Assembly: GCA_014898415.1 (NCBI GenBank)
Contig: RCTD01000006.1
Span: 1,550,001 to 1,614,000, forward strand
Source of the DNA: Stromatinia cepivora
Lineage: Eukaryota; Ascomycota; Leotiomycetes; Helotiales; Sclerotiniaceae
Length of the DNA stretch: 64,000 nucleotides
Reading direction: 5' to 3'
The position numbers and the translations under genes were made by a program. The notes beneath the pieces were generated by a model. The model was not told the origin of the DNA. It did no database searches and saw nothing but the letters and a program-made list of their open reading frames with translations. Shown here piece by piece: positions 13,881 to 23,800 of this stretch. The stretch's first letter is position 1, and every line of letters starts with the position of its first letter.

Positions 13881-14060
13881 ACGAAAAAGCATACAATACA
13901 AATATCGATGATTCTACAATGGTTCTATGAAAAGGCATACAATACAATATCAATGGTTCTACGAAAAGACATACAATACAACATTAATGATTTCACGAAA
14001 AGGCATATAATATAATATCGATGGTTTCATGAAAAGGTATACAATACAATATCGAATGAT
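13881..14060 (+). repeat. About 34-bp tandem repeat, roughly five copies
   Basis: Repeating core is ACGAAAAGGCATACAATACA followed by a variable ATCAATGGTTTC-like spacer; the first spacing is longer. It ends shortly before the polypurine tract of the non-autonomous LTR element. Copies differ mainly by C/T and G/A changes. Confidence 0.8.
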
Positions 14061-14141
14061 ATTGGTCCCGATTGGATATTTCAACTTAAATGATTTCATT
14101 TCAAAGACTTTCGAGGACGAAAGCCTCGGAAAGGAGGGCTT

Positions 14142-14332
14142 TGTTACGAACCTCAACTACGAAACTAGGGCTAGCCGAAAGCAGGCCGAATTGTACACTA
14201 GTTTGAAGAGTTTTCATCTATATAAAAGGGAATTCTTCAATACCATTAGAAAGAAAATAATGAAAAATCTTGATTCTAAACCCAAACCTACTGTTATTCG
14301 AAATTAACCGATTCTTTGCTGTGATTCTCACA
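14142..14332 (+). repeat. Right LTR (191 bp) of the non-autonomous element
   Basis: Full-length partner of 12259-12449, roughly 95% identical by eye. It is preceded by the purine run at 14128-14138. An open frame from 14029 runs across the boundary into this LTR, as expected for unselected repeat DNA, and is not called as a gene. Confidence 0.88.
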
Positions 14333-14539
14333 TATTTGAAGCAGAAATAATACTCAAAGTATTATAAAAGCTGCTTTTAGAATTATATAAAAATGATTAG
14401 AAATCTTTCAAGATAGTTTAAACTAAACTTCAAATAGGAATTCGATAAGATTATAATTGATTGTAATTCTCATAATTATAATAATGAAATTAATAATTGT
14501 TTTTGAATACAAAGTTTTATATTATAATGAAATCCTATT

Positions 14540-14699
14540 CCTTATATAAACCTTTTTGTTCTATTTATATATATTGAATAATTAGAACAACTATGTTTCC
14601 TAAAACAGCCGAACAGTTCTGGATAGTTTTTAGGTTCCTGACTGTCCATCACGTGGTCCCTTAGTTATGTGACACGGTATGTTGAATGCCGTCGTAACA
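14540..14699 (-). repeat. Probable 5' LTR of the decayed Gypsy element
   Basis: A block of near-normal base composition (about 14597-14699) stands out from A/T surroundings. On the minus strand it starts TGTTACGACGGCATTCAACA, contains CCACGTGATGG, and is followed by TATA-like text near 14540-14580. That is the layout of an LTR promoter. It lies at the expected upstream end of the Gypsy gag relic. No second copy was found in the window, so the inner boundary is a guess and a solo LTR remains possible. Confidence 0.5.
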
Positions 14700-16534
14700 T
14701 TTTTGGATTTAAAAATTTAATTCTAAATATTTTTGGTTTTATTCTAATTCCTTTTTATTATTTAATTAAATATTATATAGATTTTATTAATTATGTTTTG
14801 AAAAAAACAATAATCAAGAAATTCAATAAATAATAAAATTAATTTTCAATTAATAATATATTAATTCTGTTAAATAAAATAAAACAATTATATAATAAAA
14901 ATAAATTAATTGATTATAATTATATAATATATAAAAACAAATTACAAATAATAATAAATTATAAAATAATCAATTTATTATTATATATTTTTAATATTGA
15001 AACAACAAATAAATTGGAAAAAATATAATATACCGAAATTTTATTAATAACTTTTAATATTAGAATCTAATTTTATATTGATAATACTTTTATTATCTAA
15101 TATTTTAAAAATAATATATTTAATTTATTTGATTAAATATTTTTAAAATACTATAAATTTATAAACGAATTCGATATCAATATTAAATAGATTTTAGATT
15201 ATATCAAAATCGAAAAAAAGAAATAATTGATAAATTGATAAGTTAAAGAATTAAAATAATTGAATAGATTCAAATCTTATAATTCTTTTTATTATTAATA
15301 ATATTAAATTAATAATAAAAGTTTTATAATAAATTAAAGAAAATATTTAATAGAAATAAAATTTTATAATCTTTATAAATATATATCAAAAATAAAAATT
15401 CAATTATAGACAAGGCCTTTCGTCCCGGCTTCTACTCATGTCCTTCGGTTTCTCTTAGTATTACACAAGTTTTATTAAAGAATTATTAAAATTAAATTTA
15501 TTAAAAATAATATTTCATAGATTTCTTTTTATTAAAATAAATTATAATGATTTTGTATAATATTATAAATACTTCAAATATAATAATATCAAATTCAAAT
15601 ATTTATATAAATATAATAAAATTCTAAAATATCTAATATATTGTTATTAATTTATTCGATATTTTTATAAATAATTATTATAATCTTTATAATTTTTCAA
15701 AAATATATAAAATAATTTCAAGTATTTCTTTTATTTATTATTTAATTTCAAATTTTTTAATTTTTTTTAAAAAAATCTGAAAGAAAAAACTATAAAATCA
15801 ATTCCTATTATGAATTTAAAACAATTTTAAAAATTCTATATTTTTTATAATCGAAAAGTTAAATATTAATATTATAAATCTAAAAACATTAATATAGAAT
15901 CAGAACTAAATTAATATTTTTCTTTAAATAAAAAAACTTTTTATTTCAAAATCAAAAATATATTATAGATCAATTTAATTGATATAGAAAATCTAATAAA
16001 AAATATTTTTAAATAATATTCATAATTTATATAATTAAATGATTTTTTTAAATCTATAAAAATAAAATAAATAAAAACTAATTAATAAAAATTAATTTCG
16101 AATTCTATATATAAATATTCCTAAACTAATCTATTCCTATATCTTTTGGAAGATTCGGGACCCTTATAGGGTCCCTCCGGATATAAAATATCATCATCAT
16201 TATCATCCCGCCCTATAATATTTTTGAACTTCTCTAAATCAAGAATATCAATTAATATAATAAATATTAAATTATTTTCCAATTTTTTTAATATTGTTTT
16301 GATTGTCGTCTACTATAATAGGAACTTAATTATTATAAATAAATATTTATTGTTGTAATTTAATAAATATCATTTTAAATACTTTAAAATATTAATTGAA
16401 AAAAGGAATTAATATTTTTAAGAAAAGTATCTCTTTATAATAAAATAATAATATTTCAATAAATTTAAAGAAATTTCATATTTTCTTTATATTCTTTAAT
16501 ATAAAATTCATAAATCATTATGAATCTTCAAATA
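14700..16534. other. AT-rich gene-free block with two small GC islands
   Basis: A/T-saturated DNA without coding signs. Two islands keep normal composition: about 15409-15470 and about 16150-16210. They are probably ends of older repeats. The second contains a short perfect hairpin (16157-16175). Nothing else identifiable. Confidence 0.7.
16157..16175. repeat. Short perfect hairpin, 8-bp arms
   Basis: GGGACCCT, three bases, AGGGTCCC. It is embedded in A/T-rich DNA within a small GC island. Likely part of an old repeat end; no gene nearby for it to act on. Confidence 0.6.
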
Positions 16535-16697
16535 TGTTAACAAGTCATATTGAGTGGGTGGAAAAGTATTATTTTTATAAGGTTATTTGGTTAGAAGCTA
16601 TTATACAGGTTGTATGATTTGGTAGAATTATGTACAGACTAATTTCATTATAATATAGTCCTATGCTTAGATATACAGTATAATCCAAAATCCAATA
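16535..16697 (-). repeat. Left (3') LTR, 163 bp
   Basis: Pairs with 18509-18671. This copy is the more mutated: for example GTCACGTGCAGGC in the partner is ATTATGTACAGAC here, all C-to-T or G-to-A changes. Confidence 0.82.
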
Positions 16698-18508
16698 TTC
16701 CTTTAGGAGTGTAATGTATATAAAAGCAAAAAAGGTTAAACTATAAATACTACAATTGGTTTAAATCGAATTAAGCAATGTTAGTCTGAAATAGAAAGCC
16801 AATAGCATTGAGTGATTATTCCTTTATTAGATCTTTTAAGATTCAAGATTTAATAAGATTATTTCGAATAGAATAATCGTTTTACGATAATATAATAATC
16901 TTTAAAGAATAATTAGTATTCCTTTTTTCATAATAAAAATTAAAGGAAATCCATCTCTTTTGTTTCCAATCCTTCAATCGTATTGGGTTAGAGTCTTCAG
17001 CCTTATATTATAATATAGACGCTTTTCTCTAGTAGAATAGTATATTCTATAAAGTTATATTTATAACTCTTTTCTTTATAGCAAAAGTATAACTAGCTAT
17101 TAGTCAGGATGATTGGTAGATTATTAATTAGTAGTTCTTGCTTTGGGGAATTATTATATCTGTCGATCTTTAATATTATATTTGTCTAGGTATTAATGGT
17201 CTTTATATATTAACTGGTAAGCTTTATTAATTATTGGCTTTAGGAAACTATAATATCTGTTGATCTCTAATATCATATTTGACTAAGTATTTAATAATCT
17301 TTATATATTATATAGCGGGGCCTGATACTTCTTTTATTTGGATACATGTTTTTTTATTATTAATATAATCGTTCGTTCTTTTTAGTATATCGTTTTATAT
17401 ATCTTCCGATATACAGTTTCCTCCTTTGGTTCCATTTTTGGTCCCTTTTGTAATCGCTTCCGGTTCCATTTCCAGTTTTCTTACCAGGGATACTCTTTTT
17501 CTCTTTTACAATTATTAGTGTAGTTATTATTGTAAATATTGAATATAAAGATATAACGAAATAATATTGATCTGGGGGTAAGAATAAAATGGGATTGAGG
17601 TAATATATAATAGATAATATATCAAAAGATAACGAAACTAATAATTATAATTATAAAAAGAAGAATAAGAAGATATCGAAGATATCAATAACAATATAAA
17701 GGGGTAATAATTAAAGAAAGGATTGAATGTTAATAAAGAATCCTTAAAAGGAATATAAAGAATACTCCCCCAGAATGAAAACACTATTCCTCAAAACAAA
17801 AACGGTAATATCTCCTTAATATAATACAATAAATAAAAGAATCTTTTAATACAAATAATATAGAATTTTTTCAAAAACGAAAACAAATATAGATTTTATA
17901 ATTTCTTTAAAAACTATATCAGAAATATAATCTCTAACATTTCTATTAAATTTTCTACAGGGAATTTATTAATTATATAAGGATCGAAGATATTCAAAGA
18001 ATAGGAATATTCGAATTTTATCTGAAAAGATTTCGAAAGGTTTATTTTGTTTTACAGAATATTTATTTCAAAGTAAAAAGGTTTTTGAAAGAGAAAGGAG
18101 ATATCGAGAGAATCGGTTGATTTTCGAATTGTGGGAAAAAGAATGTAAAAAGGTAGTATCTTCTATCTGAGTAATTTTCTAAAACGGGTTTTTTTGTATT
18201 AATTATATTGTTGGGATTCAATTCTGCTAATATATTTAATATAGTAGATTTCTCCGTTTATTCATTGAATAGTTTATGATCTTATTCGATTCTACTCTGT
18301 AGATATATTTAATATAGCGGGCTCCTTTGTTTATTTACTATACAAACTACTCTTCACTTTGTCGGCTGTATTTAGTATAGCAAACTTCCCTGTTCAGTTG
18401 TATCGATCTTGCTTGTTTACTTTGTTGAATCTATCAAAGATTTGATCTTTCACCCTGGAAGATTAATCCTAAATTATATAGTGATATATAGAATCTGGGC
18501 TTATAATC

Positions 18509-18671
18509 TGTTAATAAGTTATATTGAGTGAGTGGAAAAGCATTATTTTTATAAGGTTATCTGGCTAGAAGTTATTATACAGGTTGTGTGATTCGGTAGA
18601 GTCACGTGCAGGCTAATCCCATTATAGTATAGTCCCATGCTTAGATATACAGTATGATCCAAAATCCAACA
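18509..18671 (-). repeat. Right (5') LTR, 163 bp
   Basis: The better preserved copy, with TG..CA ends on both strands and a CACGTG box. The minus strand has TTATAAAAA in its second half, a plausible LTR TATA box. Confidence 0.83.
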
Positions 18672-19900
18672 AAATATTATATTCGAATTCATATAATACC
18701 ATTAATACTATAATTATATAATTCGTACTACGATCATATGATATTATTCGTACTACGATCGAAATCATCGATACAGGAGTATTCGAATAAAGAATCTTTA
18801 TGATATTAATCAAGATAATTGAAATGATGAACCTTTATTCAAATCGACGAATAAGAATAAGGTATTGATTGATATATGAAAGAATTCGAAAAGGGTATAT
18901 AGAAAGACTATACCCTCAATATTGAAGGTTAAGAATATTAATTAGAATATTATTCAATATTATTAGTTGTATACAATACAAAACCCCTATACAACTCTAT
19001 ATTATTATTATAACTTCATAATTGCTTATTTTATTATAGTCTTCGAGCCACTACTTCCAAATTATAAGGTTTATCATCTTCAAATACGTGACCTCCAACA
19101 TTTATGAATAAAATTTTATTATTAATTAAAAATTACTCTTATAAGATTTAATATAAAATAAAATATATATTATACTCTATAGATATCAAATATAAAAGAT
19201 CTATTTTTATTTTAATATTTCTTTTTTAATATTTCTTTTTTAATATTTCTTTTTTAATATTTCTTTTTTAATATTTCTCTTCTATTTTAATTATTAATAA
19301 AATTGAATTTAAATAATTATTTTATACAAATATAAAAGTTTAAAAATATCTTCAAAAACTATTAAAGAAATAAAAAAAAAAATTTATCAAAATCATTTTA
19401 AACATATTTTGAATCTAAAACATTTTCAATAAAAAAATCAAATCAAAATCATTTCAAATAAGAGTTTAAAATAAGAATTATTTTATAATACTTTTTTAAC
19501 CGAGATTATTTTCTATTAGAAACTTAAATCAAAATTATTTCGAATAGAATTTTTTATTATTAATAATTTTAAAAATATATCTAAATCGAAATTATTTTGA
19601 TTTAAAAAAACAGGTTTCTGACGTTGATAATTATAATATATTATAATATAATTATTAATAAAAGATTATATTTAATTTATTTTATATAATTATGATATTA
19701 CTTTTTATATAATATAATTTAAAGAGTTTATATACTTTTTTTTAATAAAGTTATCAATATTTATAAGTTAAACAATTTTCAAAATTTATTAATATATAAT
19801 TATATATAAAATTTTATATTATAAAATTTAAATTTGAAAGACTTATTTCTAGCTGAAAATTGCTATTTTCTTATAAAAGAGTAATTCAAAAAGAAGATAA
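18672..19900. other. AT-rich gene-free block with edge to gene-rich DNA
   Basis: A/T-saturated, no gene. It holds a run of five 15-bp tandem copies (see 19211-19280). Base composition returns to normal abruptly at about 19900. Confidence 0.7.
19211..19280. repeat. 15-bp tandem repeat, five copies
   Basis: Five nearly perfect head-to-tail copies of TTTAATATTTCTTTT. The near identity suggests recent copy-number change, unlike the decayed neighbouring repeats. Confidence 0.88.
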
Positions 19901-20186
19901 TCTCAAAGTAAGATAGTTAAATTAAAGCATAAAGTATTATTGGGTATTTATTTTTGAGAGGCTGAAATTGATAGCGGGACAAGAAAAGAGAGAAGGTTGG
20001 AAGACAAGAAAAGAGACGTGTTTCAGAATCTCGTGAAATTTATTTTAATGTCTGCGTTGGCCAATGTGGAGGGGTCTAAGGTTGAATATGATTGGCTCTC
20101 TTGAATGCGACAGCATCGATTTGTTGTCAATTTTCAATTTCACATCCAGCCATACATACAACCATAATTAATACCAGTGTAAACAA

Positions 20187-20287
20187 CTTTCTCCCTTTCC
20201 CTTTCCCTTTCCCCTCCCCCTTCTCTTTCTCTTTTTTCTTCCCTACCCTCAACCCCCTATCCCTCCTTTCCTTTTCCTCTCTCCCTC
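20187..20287 (+). promoter_or_regulatory. Pyrimidine-rich tract upstream of the Ras-GAP-like gene
   Basis: About 100 bp of nearly uninterrupted C/T on the plus strand (CTTTCCCTTTCCCTTTCCCC...). CT-rich tracts are common just upstream of transcription starts in filamentous ascomycetes. It lies about 600 bp before the proposed start codon at 20892. It is open on both strands only because it is low complexity. Confidence 0.45.
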
Positions 20288-20891
20288 TGCATCCTATCAA
20301 GTCTCCTCGTTCATCGCTGCCACTCACCCAAGTCCTCCTTCACCAATCCGAATCAAACCCAGCCCAACCAAACTTTACATGGTAGTAGTACATCCTGCAT
20401 TGTATTGTACTGGGTACTGTATTCATCCCCATTTACGGATTATACCCACTCAATACACTTTAACATTTTCATACTCTATTCGCTATTACAATACCAAACA
20501 GATTCAGCTGAAGAGTTCAATGTTTCCTTGATAAAAAAAAGAGCGCAAACTTTACCACATACACTATCGTCAACATCATCATCGTTAATCATATTTATTG
20601 TTATTGTCGTTTCTGCTATTTATTACTTTCCTACCTTTTATTAATACTGCGAGCGATTCCGATCCTTATCACTATCCATAATTGTGGCCCCGCGCATCCT
20701 GGCTGCCACGACTGGCTCCAGCCTTCATCAGCCTTTCCTCCTGGCCTTGCACACTCCTTCTCACTTTGCCATCGCTCCTTTTCTTGCGCACTTTATCGAC
20801 AATTACATCTGATTTCTTTCCTTCAATATCCATGGCATTCCGTCAGTGAGGAAGGATTTGAGGTAGTATGTCAGTGTAGTGAGATTACAAT

Positions 20892-23800
20892 ATGATACAA
20901 ATGCAACGATCCTCGTCGCTCCCTGGGCCTGGGCATGCCTCACCTCGTACGTCTCGTATCTGCGATATACGATGTCTTATTGTTCTCTTACATTATTTTT
21001 CTTCCCGTCCTAGAGCAAATTGCTAATGCGCCGAATCGCTAGCCGTTTCCCCAACAGTCACTCATGTATCGTCTAGAAGCCCAACGCCTTCTCCTCCAGA
21101 GAACGACGGTTTACCACGACTATATCGATATCAGTCGAGAAGTCCACAAAGACCCATCACTTCTTATAAGGACCTGCCAAATGACGGGGATGGAAGATGG
21201 AGTACTGGCCAGGATTCTTCGCGTTCGCCGTCGCCCTCACCCACATCTGCTCAGGACACCCCGGGCGCCGTAGATAGATCATCTACCCCAAAGCCGCATA
21301 GCCAGCAATCTATAGCTCCAATGAAGATGCCTCAGCCTCTATTGCAGGATGTTTCTCAGTACATGAACACACAGATAAGTGCCATAACCGCAATGACTGC
21401 GAATACGAGCCTGGAGGAGCTTGCCCATTTGGTTAGATTGTCCACGTACCAGGAAAAGAAGCGTGTCCATTCACGCATCCGTTTACAAAGATCCCTGGTG
21501 TCAACAGCACTCTCTGCCCGTTTGGCACGATGTGGAGAGTTGGCACATAGAACCTTGGTTGATAACTTTAGGGCTGACGAGAAGAAAAACTTTGCCAACA
21601 TTTATAATGCCATACATGATGTTCGGAACTCATGCGATGCCTCCCGTCGCTTCGCTTTATTGGAGCCTGATTTTGATAATGGACGCTCAAGTATATCCGG
21701 TGCCGAGGATACAGGACCCATGTTGAACTTCATGCATGAGATTCCCCTACGATCTCGTGAGTGCCTGCTTAATTTTTTGACCCAAATCAGGACAAACTCG
21801 GATTATTTAGCTAGTCGTATAGCCAGCCTTACGCCGACGGAGTTGTCGGCCTTGACAAGTTTCCATCAAGGTTTAGAGGCCATCGATTCTGTTCTGCCCT
21901 TTCATACCCGTTCCAAGGGACATACAGCCAGTGCCCATCGCAATTTTTCGCATATACCTTCTGCAGTTGAGCGTTTACTTTCTTTTCAGCGTCATGATCC
22001 TTTATCTGCTTTGATTCACACTTGTTTTGCAAATTCGGCTGGTCCCGATTCCCTAGAGGACCTTAGGAGAACAGATGTTTGGGCCACAGCATGCGCCAGA
22101 TTAATTACTGAGAGCAAAAGCGGGACGGATCCCTTCATCTGTAGTGTTTTGAACGTCTGGACCACTATGAGGGATTGGTCAGGACGGAGCAACATGGAAT
22201 GGTATTTGATGAAACTCCTTGAGGATGGAGCCTTTTTATTGGAGAAAGCCGAGGACCAGGCTGGTACCCGTATACATGTTGAGCCACGGAATGCAAAGGA
22301 CTCTATAGCCGCAGATGAATTTTATGATGCAGCAATTCATGGACTTTTCGATATCATTGACGACCCAGGTGCTGGAGGTATTCCAGAAGGTTTAATCGAA
22401 CTTGGTAACGCCATACTTCGAAAACTCGACCCCAAAAGACACGGACCTACCAGGAGATTTTTAGTATCAAAATGGCTATTTTCTGTCTTCTTATTGAATG
22501 CAATAATCCACCCAGAGGTATATTGAAGCTCTTCTCTATATATTTCACTCACTGACATGTATAGTCATACGGAATGATGTCAGAATATCATATTACGGAG
22601 TATGGTAGGCAAAAAATATTGAAAGAGGTTGCGATGCGTGCACAGCGCCTTGTCGTTGATATGACCTGGTATTACTTTTCTTGCAGTTGCTAGTTCACCT
22701 TTATTAACTTTATTAACAGGAATAAGTCCTCTCCACCACCAGCAATTAAAGCTCACATAGAGAATATCTTGGCACGTTTCCGTTCCACAAGGCCATCAAA
22801 ATCCATTGCAAAGCTGCTTCCCGCAAGGTCTATTACCTCTTTAAGGGAGACAGCCGAGGTGCATCCTTATCTTGTTCTAGCACCTGCCGACCTAATGACC
22901 ATGGTAAATGCACTGTTTCCGGAAAGACGACCTGTATCAAGTTTCTCCATGAAAGACTCCCATCTCAGTGGCTTGCGATCTACGGCTTCTTCTGTCTCAG
23001 GAATGTCTGCCATATCAGTGCTAATACCGCAACCACCTATTCGTGAAAGTTTAGACAGTGCCTCCATAATGAGTAATAGTGGCTCATCCACGATTAGTGA
23101 TGCAACTACATCAAGAGAGCCCCTGCTCAATGAAACATCGAGCACACAACAACGAGCATCGTCCATATCAGTATCATCTATTCGTCAAAACCAACGGCTT
23201 AGTTATTATGAAGACGATGGTTTCGAGCTCCGGGAAGCTCTTCAAGAGATGTCTCGTGCTTTAGGTAGCGATACAACCTCCGGCGCATGCCATCCTTGCG
23301 CTGAACGATGGACTGTTTTATTCATGACACCGGACGGACAGGGACTGTCAACTCAGATGCTCCATGATGACGATGGAGATGATGAAGAAGCTACTTCTAG
23401 CAGCGACACAGACGAGGATAACAATGGAGTTCATTCAGATCTTGATAAAGACTATCATCAGCTAAGAAGTTCGATTCTTAAGCTTGTGGAAGATTATGAA
23501 ATTCCCGAATCGCTTGATTCGAGAAGTGAATCGAAGACTTTCAGCAATCGCACATCAATTCTGGAGACTCCTCGTAGGAAGTATCACAGCAAGCCAAAGT
23601 CTTTAGCTCAAATACAATCGAGAAACCCCTATCGCACTTGGGATCAATCCCCAAGAGCAGATAAATCTTCAAAAGGGATTGATACTAAGCATGCAAGACA
23701 AAGAGCGGAAACAGAGACAGAGGCCCCTTCCGTTCTGATTTCCATGCTAGAGGCTGCTGAGTCTCAATGCAAGGCACAGTCTGATTTTATTAACGCTCAT

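Larger units (their letters stand above)
12259..14332 (+). mobile_element. Non-autonomous LTR element, 2.07 kb, TATTT target duplication
   Basis: Direct repeats of exactly 191 bp (12259-12449 and 14142-14332) begin TGTTACGAACC and end ...CTCACA. They differ at about ten positions, mostly G/A or C/T. The five bases outside are TATTT on both sides (12254-12258, 14333-14337). A purine run GGAAAGGAGGG (14128-14138) just before the right LTR fits a polypurine tract and sets the orientation to plus. The 1.7-kb interior has no reverse transcriptase, integrase or protease, only simple repeats and Lys/Glu/Ile-rich open frames. It is far less A/T-saturated than its surroundings, so it arrived later. 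It lies inside the decayed Gypsy gag region. Confidence 0.85.
4255..14699 (-). mobile_element. Decayed Gypsy-type LTR retrotransposon, interrupted by two later insertions
   Basis: Read on the minus strand, pieces appear in Gypsy order. A CCHC zinc-knuckle-like segment (about 11366-11416) has its cysteines and histidine changed to tyrosine, as G-to-A/C-to-T mutation would do. A retropepsin-like stretch (about 4840-5180) reads like the family's 'NFI..TKYL..FQKKQN.YQLQLVD' region. The start of a reverse transcriptase (4255-4497) contains 'LKEYIDDNLVKGWIRES'. The gag and protease pieces lie on either side of the Copia element at 5776-11250, so that element sits inside this one. Another LTR element (12259-14332) splits the gag 5' part. 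The 5' LTR probably ends at 14699, where the minus strand starts TGTTACGACGG. The 3' end was not found. No intact reading frame remains. Confidence 0.6.
16535..18671 (-). mobile_element. Non-autonomous LTR element, 2.14 kb, AAATA target duplication
   Basis: Direct repeats of exactly 163 bp (16535-16697 and 18509-18671) align end to end, and the five bases outside are AAATA on both sides (16530-16534, 18672-18676). On the minus strand the LTR begins TGTTGGATTTTGGATC and ends ...TTATTAACA. After the 5' LTR comes GATTATAAG, the same bases found in that position in the Copia element at 5776-11250. This suggests minus orientation and a Copia-related origin. No pol domain is seen in the 1.8-kb interior, which instead holds diverged internal repeats (17140-17310 and 18190-18420). 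The left copy has more A/T changes. Confidence 0.83.

Noticed and set aside
12930..14060. CRISPR-like array
   Set aside because: Spacers are not unique and the copies are plain tandem repeats; the DNA is eukaryotic.
20092..20385. 97-codon open frame, and antisense partner 20127-20327
   Set aside because: Both run through the pyrimidine-rich tract and give low-complexity Phe/Pro/Ser or Lys/Glu/Gly peptides; best explained as promoter sequence.
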